DNA of 64,000 nt from Euryodendron excelsum (taxonomy: Eukaryota > Streptophyta > Magnoliopsida > Ericales > Pentaphylacaceae). The stretch is from the NCBI GenBank assembly GCA_033060915.1, contig CM065390.1, forward strand, positions 18,749,501 to 18,813,500, given 5' to 3'. Below are positions 1 to 11,783 of this stretch, in pieces (position 1 is the stretch's first letter; every line of letters begins with the position of its first letter). Position numbers and translations under genes: made by a program. Below the pieces are notes generated by a model. It saw nothing but the letters and a program-made list of their open reading frames with translations, ran no database searches and was not told the origin of the DNA.

Positions 1-124
1 ATACAAATATTCTTACTCATGTGAAAGCCAGCAATTGATGATAATGGAACTATTTCAACAACTATTTGAAAAAACCAATCCACACTCGCTGGCAGCACTG
101 ACCAAATCATGGGTTGCATTAGTT

Positions 125-134
125 TATATAAATA
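125..134 (+). promoter_or_regulatory. TATA box of bark-storage-protein-like copy A
   Basis: A TATATAAATA match lies about 40 bases before the ATG at 167, a normal spacing for a plant TATA box with a short leader. Blocks further upstream (near 29-48 and 80-106) recur upstream of the second copy near 3029-3104, so the core promoter was duplicated with the gene. Confidence 0.6.
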
Positions 135-166
135 GATCAGCATTTTAATTGAGATCAACAAAAGCC

Positions 167-1633
167 ATGGCTGCAAAACAGGTTAAACTACCAAGTTTGA
201 CAGTAGTACTAGTTTTGATCTCCTCCTCACTTGTGTTTTCTGTGTCAGCCATAACATTGAGAAGGTGGGAGTCTCTGGATGCAATAAAGGAACTGAATCG
301 CAAAGGACCATATCTTGGTCTGATCACTGTCTATCAACCTGAAGAAGATGCCTTCTTTGCAACCGGCACCTTTAGGCCTGACCGGAGACACCCTTTTGTT
401 GATCTTTCCGGTAGACGCTCTCCCCATGCATCAATGTCCATTTGAGATCAAGTATTACTAAATTAGTCTATTAGTAAACAAGAAATCGGGTTTTTGGCAG
501 GTAGAAGATTTCGGTTTGGAAAGGTGTATGGGAAGAGAGTCGTTTATGTGAGGTGCGGTATTGGACTGGTAGGCTATTCGGATCTCAACCTCTTTTTGAT
601 GCACCAAATAGGTACATATATGTATATATATACAAACTTAAATCAGTCATGGTCTCATTCAGGTGAATGCAGCAGCAGCATTACAGCAAATGCTGGATCT
701 GTTTGACATAACGGGAGTCGTGCATTTTGGCATTGCCGGCAACTCAAACAATTCCATGTCCATCGGAGATATCACGATTCCAAAACAATTTGTTCACACT
801 GGCTTGTGAGATTGGCTGGTATTACGAAGTTTCTCTCTTTGTAACTTTTTGTCTTTTACTTTTCGTGATGACAGATACATAATTTCTTTGTGGACAGAAA
901 CCCAATGGAACACTGGGAAGTAGTGACATAGCTCACTTGGACTTTGGAAGCTATAATGTGCCAAAAGGAGAAGGAATTAATCAGTTGGGACGCATTGGAT
1001 ATAGCACCGAGCAGTTCTTCTCGGAGTCAGGGGAGCCTAACATTCCTCAACCATTGGTTTGGGCAGAGATAAGCCAGAATTGGCTTCAATTGGCTACCGA
1101 TTTAGAGGCAAGGCATCAATACCAACTACTAGCTTCTTTTTTTTTTTTTTTGCTCTCTTTTTCTTCTTGAACTTCACAAGTTCTCTGTTTTATTACTGCA
1201 GGGAATGGCACTAGAACAATGTGTAAACTCAAGTGTGTGCCTTCCACAAAAGCCCAAACTAGTAGTTGGCCTCCGGGGCTCAACCGCCAATTCTTTTGTG
1301 GATAATGCAGCTTATAGGGACTTCCTCTTCGAAACTTTTCAGGTTTCATCTCTTGATATGGAGAGTGCAGCTGTGGTAATCGTAAGTTTTTTTGTGAATG
1401 GGCTCAACGGTGGATTTATCAGCGGAATTTAACTAATTTTCCTTTGTGTATTTTGGCAGATAAGCTTGTCAAATGGCTTCCCTGTGATCGTCATCCGAGG
1501 ACTATCGGACTTGGCCAGGGCTCAACCGGGGGAGAGCTTGATCGGTTTATTTGGGCCCCTTGCAGCTCTCAATGTTGCCAAAGCTGTCATTCAATTTATC
1601 AAAATTCTGCCCGGAGATGTTTCTCGACTGTAA
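167..1633 (+). pseudogene. Bark storage protein / nucleoside phosphorylase-like gene, copy A, one nonsense codon
   Basis: Six exons can be joined in frame: 167-410, 501-568, 663-818, 898-1107, 1202-1381 and 1460-1633 (344 codons with the stop). The product begins with a hydrophobic signal peptide (MAAKQ start, LVLISSSLVFSVSA core) and then shows the PNP/UDP phosphorylase fold of plant bark and vegetative storage proteins: GPYLGLITVY, EEDAFFATG, VHFGIAG, SMSIGD, the SLDMESAAV substrate-binding segment and the RGLSD motif with the catalytic-type Asp. Family members are nitrogen-store proteins of vacuoles, related to methylthioadenosine nucleosidase. Exon 3 carries an in-frame TGA at 807-809 where the 3' copy near 7597 reads TGG (Trp). 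Intron 4 uses a GC donor (GAG|GCAAGG) with an AG acceptor. Everything else is intact, so this is either a very recent pseudogene, a null allele or a base-call error. Confidence 0.9.
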
Positions 1634-3184
1634 CATGACTCTATTTCTGTACAAAGGGGGCTGTTGTGCTGCTCTTTGGTTAATGAGAAAGGAAAATTGC
1701 GAGCTGATCATATCATTGAGTTGTAGAGGTCCTATTTGATAATAAAAAAAGGCAAGTTGAAAGCCAGTTATACTGTAAAGTTTTTTTCTGTTTCCTTTCT
1801 TTTCTGGGTTGAAAAGAAATCAAATGAGTCACATTCAGCTCAATGAAGAAAAGGGAAAAAAATTTGACTCCTTTGACTTAAAATGGTATATAAATCTGTG
1901 ATTGGTGTTAGCTATTGCTAAAACCACTGGCTGAGATTCTTTCAAATGCATTTGTCTTAGCTGTGAGCTTTACCTAAGTCACATAATGCGGGTGCGGGGT
2001 GGGTGCGGGAGCGGGTGCACAAGAGCGTCATTTATTAGAAGAATTGAGAATGAGAGCGTCCTCAGAGCGTGTATATATATTTAAATAAATATTATTATTT
2101 TATATTTATATAATATATTTAAGTCATCTTAATTTTTATGTTTTAATTTCTTGTTTGTAACTACTAAATACACAATAAAAGAAAAAAAAAAGCATAAATT
2201 ATACACAATTGTGTGAATGGTTCAGTGGCAAACGGGAGACAATTTTCCCCCACTGTAGCTTGGGGTTGCATCTACGAATCTCGTTACTAAGTGTTTTGCG
2301 TGGTTTCTAACTTCATAGGAAGCTTGGCTTTTGATCCGGTATAGCAAAACTTTGCATGTACATGCCACGTGGCGATCAAACATTGGCTGAAAATGCAATT
2401 CGTCTTGAATTCGCGAATTTGACCAAATCAATCCGCGAATTAGACCCGGTTTCACTCCCAATCCGCGAACTAGAGCACGATTCGCCACCCTTGGTAGGCG
2501 GATTGTGTTACCTAGAGCTTTACGAGATGATCAAGTATTAATATTCCTTGATACGATCGTTGCTGTCGTTATTGCTTGATGTGATTTGGAAGCTAAACAC
2601 ATGGCCGAAAAAGATTAATTTTATGGTCTGCCCACTTCATTAGACCACTGTTATTGCTAATTCTTTTCCTTTTTATGGTTGTGTTTGGAGAAAACCAGAA
2701 AAAATGAATAGACACTTGTTAGAAATATTCAAATTTTTGTTTGGTTACCCATGAAAAATAATATGCATTAGTAATCTCAGGGTTAACAATCTGACTGCTT
2801 GCTAACACTACAATTATCTCAATCAACTGAGAGATGCACTCAATTGATCACATAATCCAAGTATTGTGATAATACTGTCCTCTAATCCTTATGAACAATT
2901 CACTGTAAAACAAAAAAATTGGACCAAGAATTATCTTTATGTACTTGGTTTTACTCAGAAAAACACTGCTTTTCCTATTGTGATGCCTGTACAATCCCAG
3001 AGTGGCCTACCCTTAATTGTGAATACCAGCAGTTAATGATAATGAAGCTGTGATGGCAACCCCATTAATAATATGGTCCACCACTCACACTCTGGCCAGC
3101 AATTCTGACCAAAGGCTGCATCTACAGATATATATATATATATATATATGGATATATATTATTTTCTGTGAGCTCAAAAGAACC
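1634..3184. other. Intergenic spacer between storage-protein copies
   Basis: An AATAAA-type signal lies at about 1740, roughly 105 bases past the stop of copy A, and is a plausible polyadenylation signal. A G-rich stretch (1985-2030) and AT-rich DNA follow. The TA-repeat tract at 3127-3150 and the TATATATT just after it may serve as the TATA region of the next copy. I see no gene. Confidence 0.5.
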
Positions 3185-3562
3185 ATGGCTGCAAAACAAG
3201 CTACACCATGTGTAGTACTACTTGTTTTGATCCCCTCACTGGTGTTTCCTGTGTCATCAGCTATGTCATTGAGAAGGTGGAAATGTTTGAACACAGTGAA
3301 GGAGCTGAATCAGAGAGGCCCATATCTTGGGCTCATCACAACCTATCCACTTGAAGAGGATGCCTTCTTTGCATCTGGTGCCTTGAAGCCTGACATAGAA
3401 AACCCTTTTGTGGACCTCTCAGGTAGATGATCTCTCCATTAATGTTACTTCAAGTTCACAGTCAATCAGTTAAAGAGAAGGTTGGTTTTTGCAGGCAGAC
3501 GATTCCGGGTGGGGAAGATACAGTGGAAGAGAGTGATGTATGTGAGATGTGGGATAAGAATG
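3185..3562 (+). pseudogene. Bark storage protein-like paralogue B, exons 1-2 only
   Basis: Exons 3185-3422 and 3495-3562 encode a signal peptide (LVLIPSLVFPVSS) followed by LRRWKCLNTVKELN, GPYLGLITTYP, EEDAFFASG and VDLSGRRFR, with the same intron phases as copy A. The reading frame is open, but it stops at the intron 2 donor (3563). A copia retrotransposon lies 64 bases further on, and the 5' two-fifths of exon 3 is not found in the window. The protein is only about 70% identical to copy A here by eye, whereas the downstream 3' fragment is nearly identical to copy A, so the two fragments probably do not derive from one ancestral gene. Any transcript would lack the nucleoside-binding half of the fold. 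Confidence 0.85.
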
Positions 3563-3626
3563 GTAATATTGACTTCATGTCATTAGCTGTTCCGTGATGG
3601 GAACTGTGGTTTCTTGATCTAAATAA

Positions 3627-4279
3627 TGTTGGAAATAAGTGAATGCAAATGGTCATGTGTGAATGCAATTGGCCTTTGGTTTTTCACCATGTGTGAATGA
3701 AAATGGCTTGTGGAGTTTCACCATGTGCTAGAAGATGAAAGAGTGTGACTTTTGGAGTTTCATCATGTGCTAAAAGATGAAAGAGTGTGACTTTTGGATT
3801 TCATCATGTGCTAGAAGATGAAAGATTGTAACTTGCATATTCAATTCCATAATACCCCATGAATGTTAGTGGCTTTTCATGTGTATCCATGTCATCTATA
3901 TAAGGACCATTCTTCTTGGTGTAAAGCATTCTATCTCAAGCATCTTATCTACTTCATCCTTGTTTCCAAATCGTTTTTTGTCCTTGTTTCCGAATCGTTT
4001 GTAGAGAGAGTGTACAACATAGTCGAGTTCGCCGGGTGAACGAGGCTGTGCTACCTCCAACACCGAGAAGCCGCTGTATCCTGGGAATCGAAAGCCCAAT
4101 AACTCAAGCACCGACGGTGAGGGGCTAATTCGGTTTAAGGACATCGTGTGGAACACGAGCCCCGGCTGGTTTGCGTTTTCTTGTTTCTCTTCAATTATGT
4201 ATTGCTAAAATATTTATATGAGAATCTTTTCATGTTTATGATTTGAGATTTCGTGTCTTTTAATTCTGGTTTTCTAACA
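3627..4279 (+). repeat. 5' LTR of the copia element
   Basis: This 653-bp repeat matches 5739-6392 apart from four substitutions and one indel. A TATATAAGG promoter motif is at about 3896-3904. Two near-identical short blocks (CATGTGCTA-AGATGAAAGAGTGTGA types, 3720-3830) repeat inside it and resemble LTR enhancer repeats. Confidence 0.93.
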
Positions 4280-4639
4280 ATCTTAAACCGAATTACCTTT
4301 TTGATAAATCAGAATATTTTAGTAGTCAAATTTTATCTTTATCCTCACTGAACAAATAAGTTTTGGATTCGTGATTTGATAAACCAGAATATTTTAGTAG
4401 TCATCTCTATCCACACTGTTCAAATAAGTTTTGGATCTGTGACATTGATATAATTTTGTTTTATTTTTTATTTTATATGAGTTGGGTAGTAATGATTCTT
4501 TCGGTACTATCTATTTTTAAGAGTTTGTTATATTTCTTTTGAATTGCTTACTAACGAGATTTTGTTGAGAAGCTTAACTTTTTGTTGAGCAAGCTTTTTA
4601 AGGCATTTGTGTACTCAAATATTTACACGTTGATCTTCT

Positions 4640-4848
4640 GAACGAAAGAATCGAACTCTAAAGGAAATGATGAATTCTATGTTGATTATTTCTGGGCTAA
4701 CTCAGAACTTGTGGGGGGAGGCGATTCTTTTTGCGAATTACCTTTTGAACAAGGTACCTCACAAGAAAACTGACAAGACCCCTTATGAATTGTGGAAAGG
4801 TCGAAAGCCTTCCTACAAATTCTTAAAAGTGTGGGAGTGTGGAATCTG
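4640..4848 (+). pseudogene. Copia integrase C-terminal remnant
   Basis: Translation from about 4640 gives the stretch around RTLKEMMNSML, then LWGEAILFANYLLNKVP and TPYELWKGRKPSYKFLKVWECG. This is the standard end of the copia integrase core and the start of its GKGKK-type C-terminal region. It breaks off after the Cys codon and is joined directly to RNase H sequence, with the junction at about 4839-4850. Confidence 0.85.
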
Positions 4849-5192
4849 AATTTATAGCTTTAGCTAGTGGAGAAGCTGAATGGCTTCGCCAGTTTTTGGA
4901 AAATATACCGAGATGGTCAAGGCCTGTGCTAGCGATTTGCATCCATTGTGATAGTCAATCGGCAATTGGAAGGGCACAGAGCGATATGTATAATGGTAAG
5001 TCTAGACACATTCGTCGTAGACATAATACCATTCGGCAACTACTCTCAAATGGGGTTATCACGACAGACTATGTGAAGTCTAAGGATAATATTGCGGATC
5101 CGCTAACCAAAGCGTTAAACAGAGAGTTAGTTGACAAGACGTCGAGAGGAATGGGATTAAAGCCTATGAAATACAAGTTACACCAATGGTAA
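4839..5192 (+). pseudogene. Copia RNase H remnant
   Basis: The frame ESEFIALASGEAEWLR...CDSQSAIG...SRHIRRRHN...TDYVKSKDNIADPLTKAL is the canonical copia RNase H, with the E and D metal ligands visible (SEFIAL Glu, HCDSQS Asp). It ends in MGLKPMKYKLHQW and a stop at about 5190. It is fused to the integrase remnant by an internal deletion that removed the reverse transcriptase. Confidence 0.9.
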
Positions 5193-5738
5193 ACCCAACC
5201 TAATTGACTGGAGATCCCAAGATTTAGGTTCAAAGGGATAACTGAGTTGTGTTTAACTTGGAGCAAATATCACCACTACCCATTCTTGTGATATAGTGAT
5301 GCCTGCATTGTGAAGGTTAAGCTTTGCTTTTAATGATTCTTGTGTCTTGGAAGGCCAAGCGGAGTATAGCAGGATACTCTTAGACAAGAGGTCACCTATG
5401 TGAGTGTGAAGTGGGGCCGCTTCAAAAGAGATTTGTAAGGCTGAAATCTCTTAAAAAACACTCATGAAACCAGGCGGTGTTCATGGCCAAAACGAACACA
5501 ACCATGAGAACCGAACTGTGTAAGGAGAAGTTCCTGCGTGAGGCTTGTTGTCTTGGTTTACATAAACGGCAGAACAGTTCAAGACATCACGTTCACTGAT
5601 CAGCCAGTAAATCCGATAAGTTTTCACTAGAGAAGGTTTAAAGCCAAAAGCTACCTATCTTGAAGCGGGAATTATCCGTTGTACTCTCTCTTGTCGGGTC
5701 AGCTTTGTACTCTAGCCACTTTCATTCATGTGGGGGAT

Positions 5739-6392
5739 TGTTGGAAATAAGTGAATGCAAATGGTCATGTGTGAATGCAATTGGCCTTTGGTTTTTCACC
5801 ATGTGTGAATGAAAATGGCTTGTGGAGTTTCACCATGTGCTAGAAGATGAAAGAGTGTGACTTTTGGAGTTTCATCATGTGCTAAAAGATGAAAGAGTGT
5901 GACTTTTGGATTTCATCATGTGCTAGAAGATGAAAGATTGTAACTTGCATATTCAATTCCATAATACCCCATGAATGTTAGTGGCTTTTCATGTGTATCC
6001 ATGCCATCTATATAAGGACCATTCTTCTTGGTGTAAAGCATTCTATCTCAAGCATCTTATCTACTTCATCCTTGTTTCCAAATCGTTTTTTGTCCTTGTT
6101 TCCGAATCGTTTATAGAGAGAGTGTACAACATAGTCGAGTTCGCCGGGTGAACGAGGCTGTGCTACCTCCAACACCGAGAAGCCGCTGTATCCTGGGAAT
6201 CGAAAGCCCAATAACTCAAGCACCGACGGTGAGGGGCTAATTCGGTTTAAGGACATCGTGTGGAACACGAGCCCCGGCTGGTTTGCGTTTTCTTGTTTCT
6301 CTTCAATTATGTATTGCTAAAATATTTATATGAGAATCTTTTCATGTTTATGATTTGAGATTTTGTGTCTTTTAATTCTAGTTTTTCTAACA
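5739..6392 (+). repeat. 3' LTR of the copia element
   Basis: A 654-bp repeat, nearly identical to 3627-4279, preceded by the polypurine tract at 5730-5738 and followed by the AATAA target duplication. Confidence 0.93.
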
Positions 6393-6397
6393 AATAA

Positions 6398-6776
6398 TTT
6401 AGGATTGAGGGAAACAGGTTTGTGGTTGAGCTGTTTAAAAATTTATTCGACCCGCCAATCTAACTCGAATCCGGCCGACCCGATAACATTTGTTCGGTTT
6501 CACAGGTTAATCGGGTTGGTAACAGGTGGAGTTTGTAAAATTTATAACTTTTTAGTTTGGGCGTCGGGTCTGCATATCTGTCAACTGCTAGATGCAACTC
6601 GACATTTTGAAAATAATCCCTTTACATTATACGTTCATGAGATTACACCATTATGTTTTAATATTATATTATAACCTTATCTCTTTCTTTTCTTGTTTTT
6701 TTAGATAAAATATATGAATTTATTCAATTGAGAGATTAAATTATTATATTTTAATATTTTATTATAACCTTATCTT
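6398..6776. other. Unassigned AT-rich stretch
   Basis: No gene is visible. The first 150 bases hold CCGACCCG / GGGTTGG motifs of the kind common in plant MITEs. The phrase TTATAACCTTATCT occurs twice about 100 bases apart (6666 and 6763). The missing start of storage-protein exon 3 was lost somewhere between here and 7487. Confidence 0.4.
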
Positions 6777-7445
6777 CTAGGAAGCACGGACATTCCGTTG
6801 GAAAAGTCGTACCCGTGTCCGACACTTGTTGGACACTGACACGCGTGGGATACTCGTCAGACACGTGTCGGACTCTTCATTCTATGTGTCTAATTATTTA
6901 TTATTTATTTTTATATTGGACACTCCACGAATATGACTTGGATACACGTGTCTCGTTTTGGACATTTTAGGGACACACGGGGCCTCAACTATAAATTTTG
7001 AAATTAATTGTTGGTTCGAAGAAGAAGAAAAACAAACAAGAAGAAGAAGAAAAACAAGTATGCTATGATGATGGATAGTTAATTAAATGTAATGACGTTT
7101 TAATATTTTTTGTAATTTATGACTTTATGGTATTGTTTATTGATAGAATAACTTTTTTGTTGTTAATGCGTGTTAATTTGTTTGTTTACTTTATATTTTT
7201 TATGGAATATAATTGACTAATTATGAATTTGTTGCTGATTAAGTAGTGAAATGTGTTCTTTTTTTATTTTTAATTCGTGTAATCTTTTATATTTTTTACT
7301 TCTTTCGTATAATATTTATATGTATAACATATAAGGAATATAAAAATATAGTCTTTTGTCATGTTCCTGTCATTTTTTAAAAATTACCGTGTCGGCGTGT
7401 CCAACACGTATCGTGTCTGACACTCATGTCCGTGTCTGTGCGTAG
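6777..7445. mobile_element. hAT-type MITE, family 1 (669 bp)
   Basis: The element runs from CTAGGAAGCACGGACA to the inverted partner ending TGTGCGTAG. It is flanked by an 8-bp duplication CTTATCTT (6769-6776) / CTTATCTC (7446-7453, one mismatch), which fits hAT. The subterminal regions are full of GTGTCCGACACG-type words on both sides; the centre is AT-rich and non-coding. Family relatives lie at 41924-42105 and 45204-45823. Confidence 0.8.
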
Positions 7446-8180
7446 CTTATCTCTTTCTTTCTCCATTTTCGAGACCAAATATACAAATTGCACATAAGGG
7501 GAGTCGTGCATTTTGGCATTGCCGGAAAGTCAAACAATTCCATGTCCATCGGAGATGTCTCGATTCCAAAACAATTTGTTCACACTGGCTTGTGGGATTG
7601 GCTGGTACTACGAAATTTCTCTCTTTGTAACTTTGTTTCTTTTTCTTTTCGCGATGACAGATGCATAATTTTCTTTGTGGACAGAAACCCAATAGAACAC
7701 TGGGAAGTAGTGACATAGCTCACTCGGACTTTGGAAGCTATAATGTGCCAAAAGGAGAAGGAATTAATCAGTTGGGACGCTTGGGGTCAGTGGAGCCTAA
7801 CATTCCTCAACCATTGGTTTGGGCAGAGATAAGCCAGAATTGGCTTCAATTGGCTACCAACTTAGAGGCAAGACATCAATAGATTCAATACCAACTACTA
7901 GCTTTTTTTTCTTTTTATTTTTTCTTTCTTTCATTTTACAAGTTCTCTGTTTTATTACTGCAGGGACTGGAACTAGAACAATGTGTAAACTCAAGTGTGT
8001 GCCTTCCACAAAAGCCCAAGCTAGTAGTTGGACTCCAGGGCTCAACCGCCAACGCATTCGTGGATAATGCAGCTTATAGGGACTTTCTCTTAGAAACTTT
8101 TCAGGTTTCATCTCTTGATATGGAGAGTGCAGCTGTGGTAATGGTAAGTTTTCTGTGAATGGGCTCATCGGTGGATTTAT

Positions 8181-8768
8181 TGTTAGTCTAAAAATCACAT
8201 AATATAGAATAAACAATAAGAATTCAACTTTCACTAATATATTTAAATAACAATAAAACATATACATTATATAATATGTAAATAAAGATTAAAACAGTTT
8301 AGCATGTGAGATAGTGAAGTACGACATAGTCGCAGTCTTAAAATCGTTGTGCCTCAACGGCTCCGAGATTCAATCTAAGTGCTCACAAGTCTCTCTCCTC
8401 AGGTGTCACGTTAACTGAAAAAAGATGAATCGTCCCAGCCCTGGTTGCCACAAAACGCTAGTAGAAAATATATAAAACTAGAAGAAAAATAGTATACATA
8501 TAATGGTGAAGCTTTTGTATAAAGAATAGTTTCTCCATTTTTCTCTCTTCTTTTAAAATAGTTACTTGGTATACCTATATATATACAAGATCAATAAGAC
8601 CAACGGTCAAGCCATTAACATTGGCCACATAATTATAATAAAACATAGCAATAAATAACTTTTAACCCCCAATATAATGTTTGGAATAAACAGGTCATGA
8701 ATAGGATATTAATTAAAATTATAATACTAATTGTAATATAAAAAGTTTTGAAACTTCTATCACAATAT
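8181..8768. repeat. Left LTR of the non-coding element
   Basis: Starts TGTTAGTC directly after intron sequence GGATTTAT. Matches 11784-12395 throughout, with scattered substitutions and a shorter middle segment. Confidence 0.72.
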
Positions 8769-11700
8769 ATTAAAAATTCTCCACAAGTTTTAAAACTTTG
8801 AAATATTATAAAATTTTGAAATCCCTCTTTAATACAAATATAACACAAACTATAATAAACTAATATATGAAAATTTAGCAAACTAAAATAAATTAATATA
8901 TAAAAATTTGGCAATCATAATACTATGTAATAGGTGTAGGTTTCTTCTAAACTTGAACCTCACTTTGTGATAACAGTTTCCCTCTGAAAGAATCATAGTG
9001 AACTAGGTTTTGAACTAAACCCTTTGTGCCAAAGTTTAATATGTCACACACACAGTATCGACTATTAGACATATTCGCGGGGTAGTGCAATTAATGGCCA
9101 TGCACTGAATCTTAATTCTTATGAGAGTTACTAGAAAAACAACCCAATTCTTATATTCGTGGCCTCATGACAGCTCTCACTTAGGTGAGTCCTCTAAGAG
9201 CATATATGACAAATATCTTGTAAGAGTATGCCCACATTGGACTCATTCAGAGTTAACACCCATCCTTAATATTCACATTTCACAACACAATTGCCTTAAG
9301 AATGAGCATGAGAACATCTATATGGTGTCTCTTAATATAATGAGTGCTAAACATGAGTCACGTTGTATGGATTGTTTCTACTCATTGAACATCCTTTATG
9401 AGACCTCCAATCATAGATATTGAGTTATCTCCCTTGGTGACTCTTTGTGAGTTTACACTCATCCCCCTCGGTCAAATAAGGATCTAGTCTCATGCGCTAA
9501 TCCAAAAACAAATAATTTGTATCTCACTTAGGCTTCTCAAGCCATATGCCTCAATTTAGTTTTCTCAAGTTATATCATCCAAATCCTCCATGAAAAGCTC
9601 CATGGACTTGCAAATTTCCAAGCAAAATTCTCCAACACAAGATAAACAAAATCCCATATTGTATAATGAAATCTCATGATCCAAATGATTTCTAATCTGC
9701 AATAATATAAAAGAAATAGATGTTATTTTCTGTTTCCTGCTCAGCTTGGTCGTAACCCCTACATATTGCTCTTATCTAAAAAGCACGAAGGCAATAAGCT
9801 TTTCTGTTCCATTGGAGAAGTTTTGAAAAACTGTACCAGTGCATCTTTCAATACACATTCACAAATACATTGCTAATTTTCATTACACATGAAATACCCC
9901 TACATTTAGCACCTTTAATAAAATACACTTTCCTCGAACAAAAATGCTACCTATCAATCAAAATCATTAGCAAACTAACAAGTCCACAAATCCAAATGTC
10001 TTTCTTCTCCATATTAAACAGAATTTTGGAGCATGCTTAAAATGCACTAATCATAGTAAATACTTAGGCATGCGCTCAGTTAGATATAGAAGTAATCCAA
10101 ATTCATGAGAAAACTTAATTCTCTAATATGGCTAATCATGTTACACTCACATCCCTATTAGACATCATTAATTAGAAGCAATAATAGACCTATTACTGAC
10201 ATGCTCAAGAAACTAACCCCCACTTTTTGTGTATGTAACGTACACATGGACAACTTAAAATGAAGGTTATCAATTCCAAAAAAACCGATGTCTAAAACAA
10301 AAAATGATAAAATATTACATGCTTCCAAATATCACCGAGCTCAGTTTCACTCATTTTCAAAAGTTAATTAATAGCGAGACACAAAACCATCAAGCACATA
10401 TGACTAAATATTGCACCACACTCAGAACTTTAAAATAAATTTTGTTTTAAACAATCGCACCATACGAAAATATTATATTACTTAGTCAATATACACCATG
10501 GTTGGCTACATGCATACCATCAATGAAAACTTTCCACATCAACCAGGTACATAAACTACACAGAAATTGTTTTCTTCCTTTCTATAAACTGGAACAAATT
10601 TATAAAATATAGACAAACCTTTTCTCTATTTCTAATTCCACTAGAATATTGATGTCAATAAATACTCAATGGTCAAACAACAACTGACTATTGAAGATGA
10701 ATATTATAAAGAAACATTAATACTCCTCTAACATAGTACAAACAAAATTAGATCAGATATTTGACATCAAAGACATATACATTGCACCATCAGTAGTCAA
10801 AATGTACCACCAATATAAAAAAATAATAATAACATATTAACTCATGAGTTCAAAACAGTTACAAAAATTTACATTATAATATTTACTTCTCGTTCAAGTC
10901 TTTGACTATAACACATTTCAGAGTCATATGATAACAAAACACCACCACCATGAATGTAAACATATAACTTATTATCGAAAATAATAATAGTATGAAATAA
11001 AGATTTGTATCACATTAAATATATGTGTAGGTTACAAAAATAGAAATCTTAACAGCTAGCACATGAAATTCACCGTTGCATGCAATATAATATGAAATAA
11101 ATATGTGGTAACTATAATGTCACCACCACAAAATCTATAATGGACACCCAATGACATTATCTCAGATTTATATTAGACATTATCTTCTTCATTTTTCAAC
11201 TGGTGTACCAAACGGTGAACTTGTGTATTTAGACAAACATTCATGTTACAATTTTCATAACTGCTACAAATATGGGACCTCTCATTTAATACAAAATTAG
11301 TGCCAGAAAAAATTTTGGCTAGGTATCCTACTGATATTTCTACCGTGTGCCCCTAAGTGCCATAACACATAGTTAAAACTTACAACCAAAAATATGAAAC
11401 AAACAAATCATATGACTCTCAAGTCCCATCCCATTATAATATTTTTCTACTTATGAGCAAACGGTCGCATATTAATAAAAACATTAAATTCTTGAACGTC
11501 CACAACGTAGCTCAGGAATGAAACCGAAGAAATAAAGATCATCACATAATGTTACATATGCCCACAAAGAAACAACCAAATAGAATAACCAATTAAATTC
11601 ACAAATTAGGAACAACTTTAACAGCAATGCAAACCTAGTTTACGTACTCCATATCGATGCACAGACTCCTATAACATACTACCATATTTCATTAAGCTAT

Positions 11701-11783
11701 TAACACTTGCCACAAACAAATCCATAAAAACCAATTTTCAATATTGAACCAAACATTTTACATCCAGATTATGTTGACTAAAA

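Larger units (their letters stand above)
3627..6392 (+). mobile_element. Young, internally deleted Ty1/copia retrotransposon
   Basis: Two long terminal repeats (3627-4279 and 5739-6392), each beginning TGTTGG and ending AACA, flank 1.46 kb of internal DNA. A 5-bp target duplication AATAA lies at 3622-3626 and 6393-6397. A purine-rich tract (GTGGGGGAT) precedes the 3' LTR. Inside are only the end of integrase and the RNase H region; gag, protease and reverse transcriptase are gone, so the element cannot move by itself. By direct comparison the LTRs differ by four transitions and one single-base indel over about 653 bases, so the insertion is recent. Confidence 0.95.

Noticed and set aside
149..166. 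Upstream extension of copy A to an earlier start
   Set aside because: The earlier codon is not ATG; the ATG at 167 begins the signal peptide shared with paralogue B (MAAKQ).
2218..2300. tRNA-like start TGGTTCAGTGG suggesting a SINE
   Set aside because: An A-box-like word is present, but no convincing B box, poly-A tail or target duplication was found.
8633..9423. Two ORFs of 93 and 100 residues
   Set aside because: They lie in AT-rich non-coding LTR-element DNA, have no recognisable motif and composition like the background.
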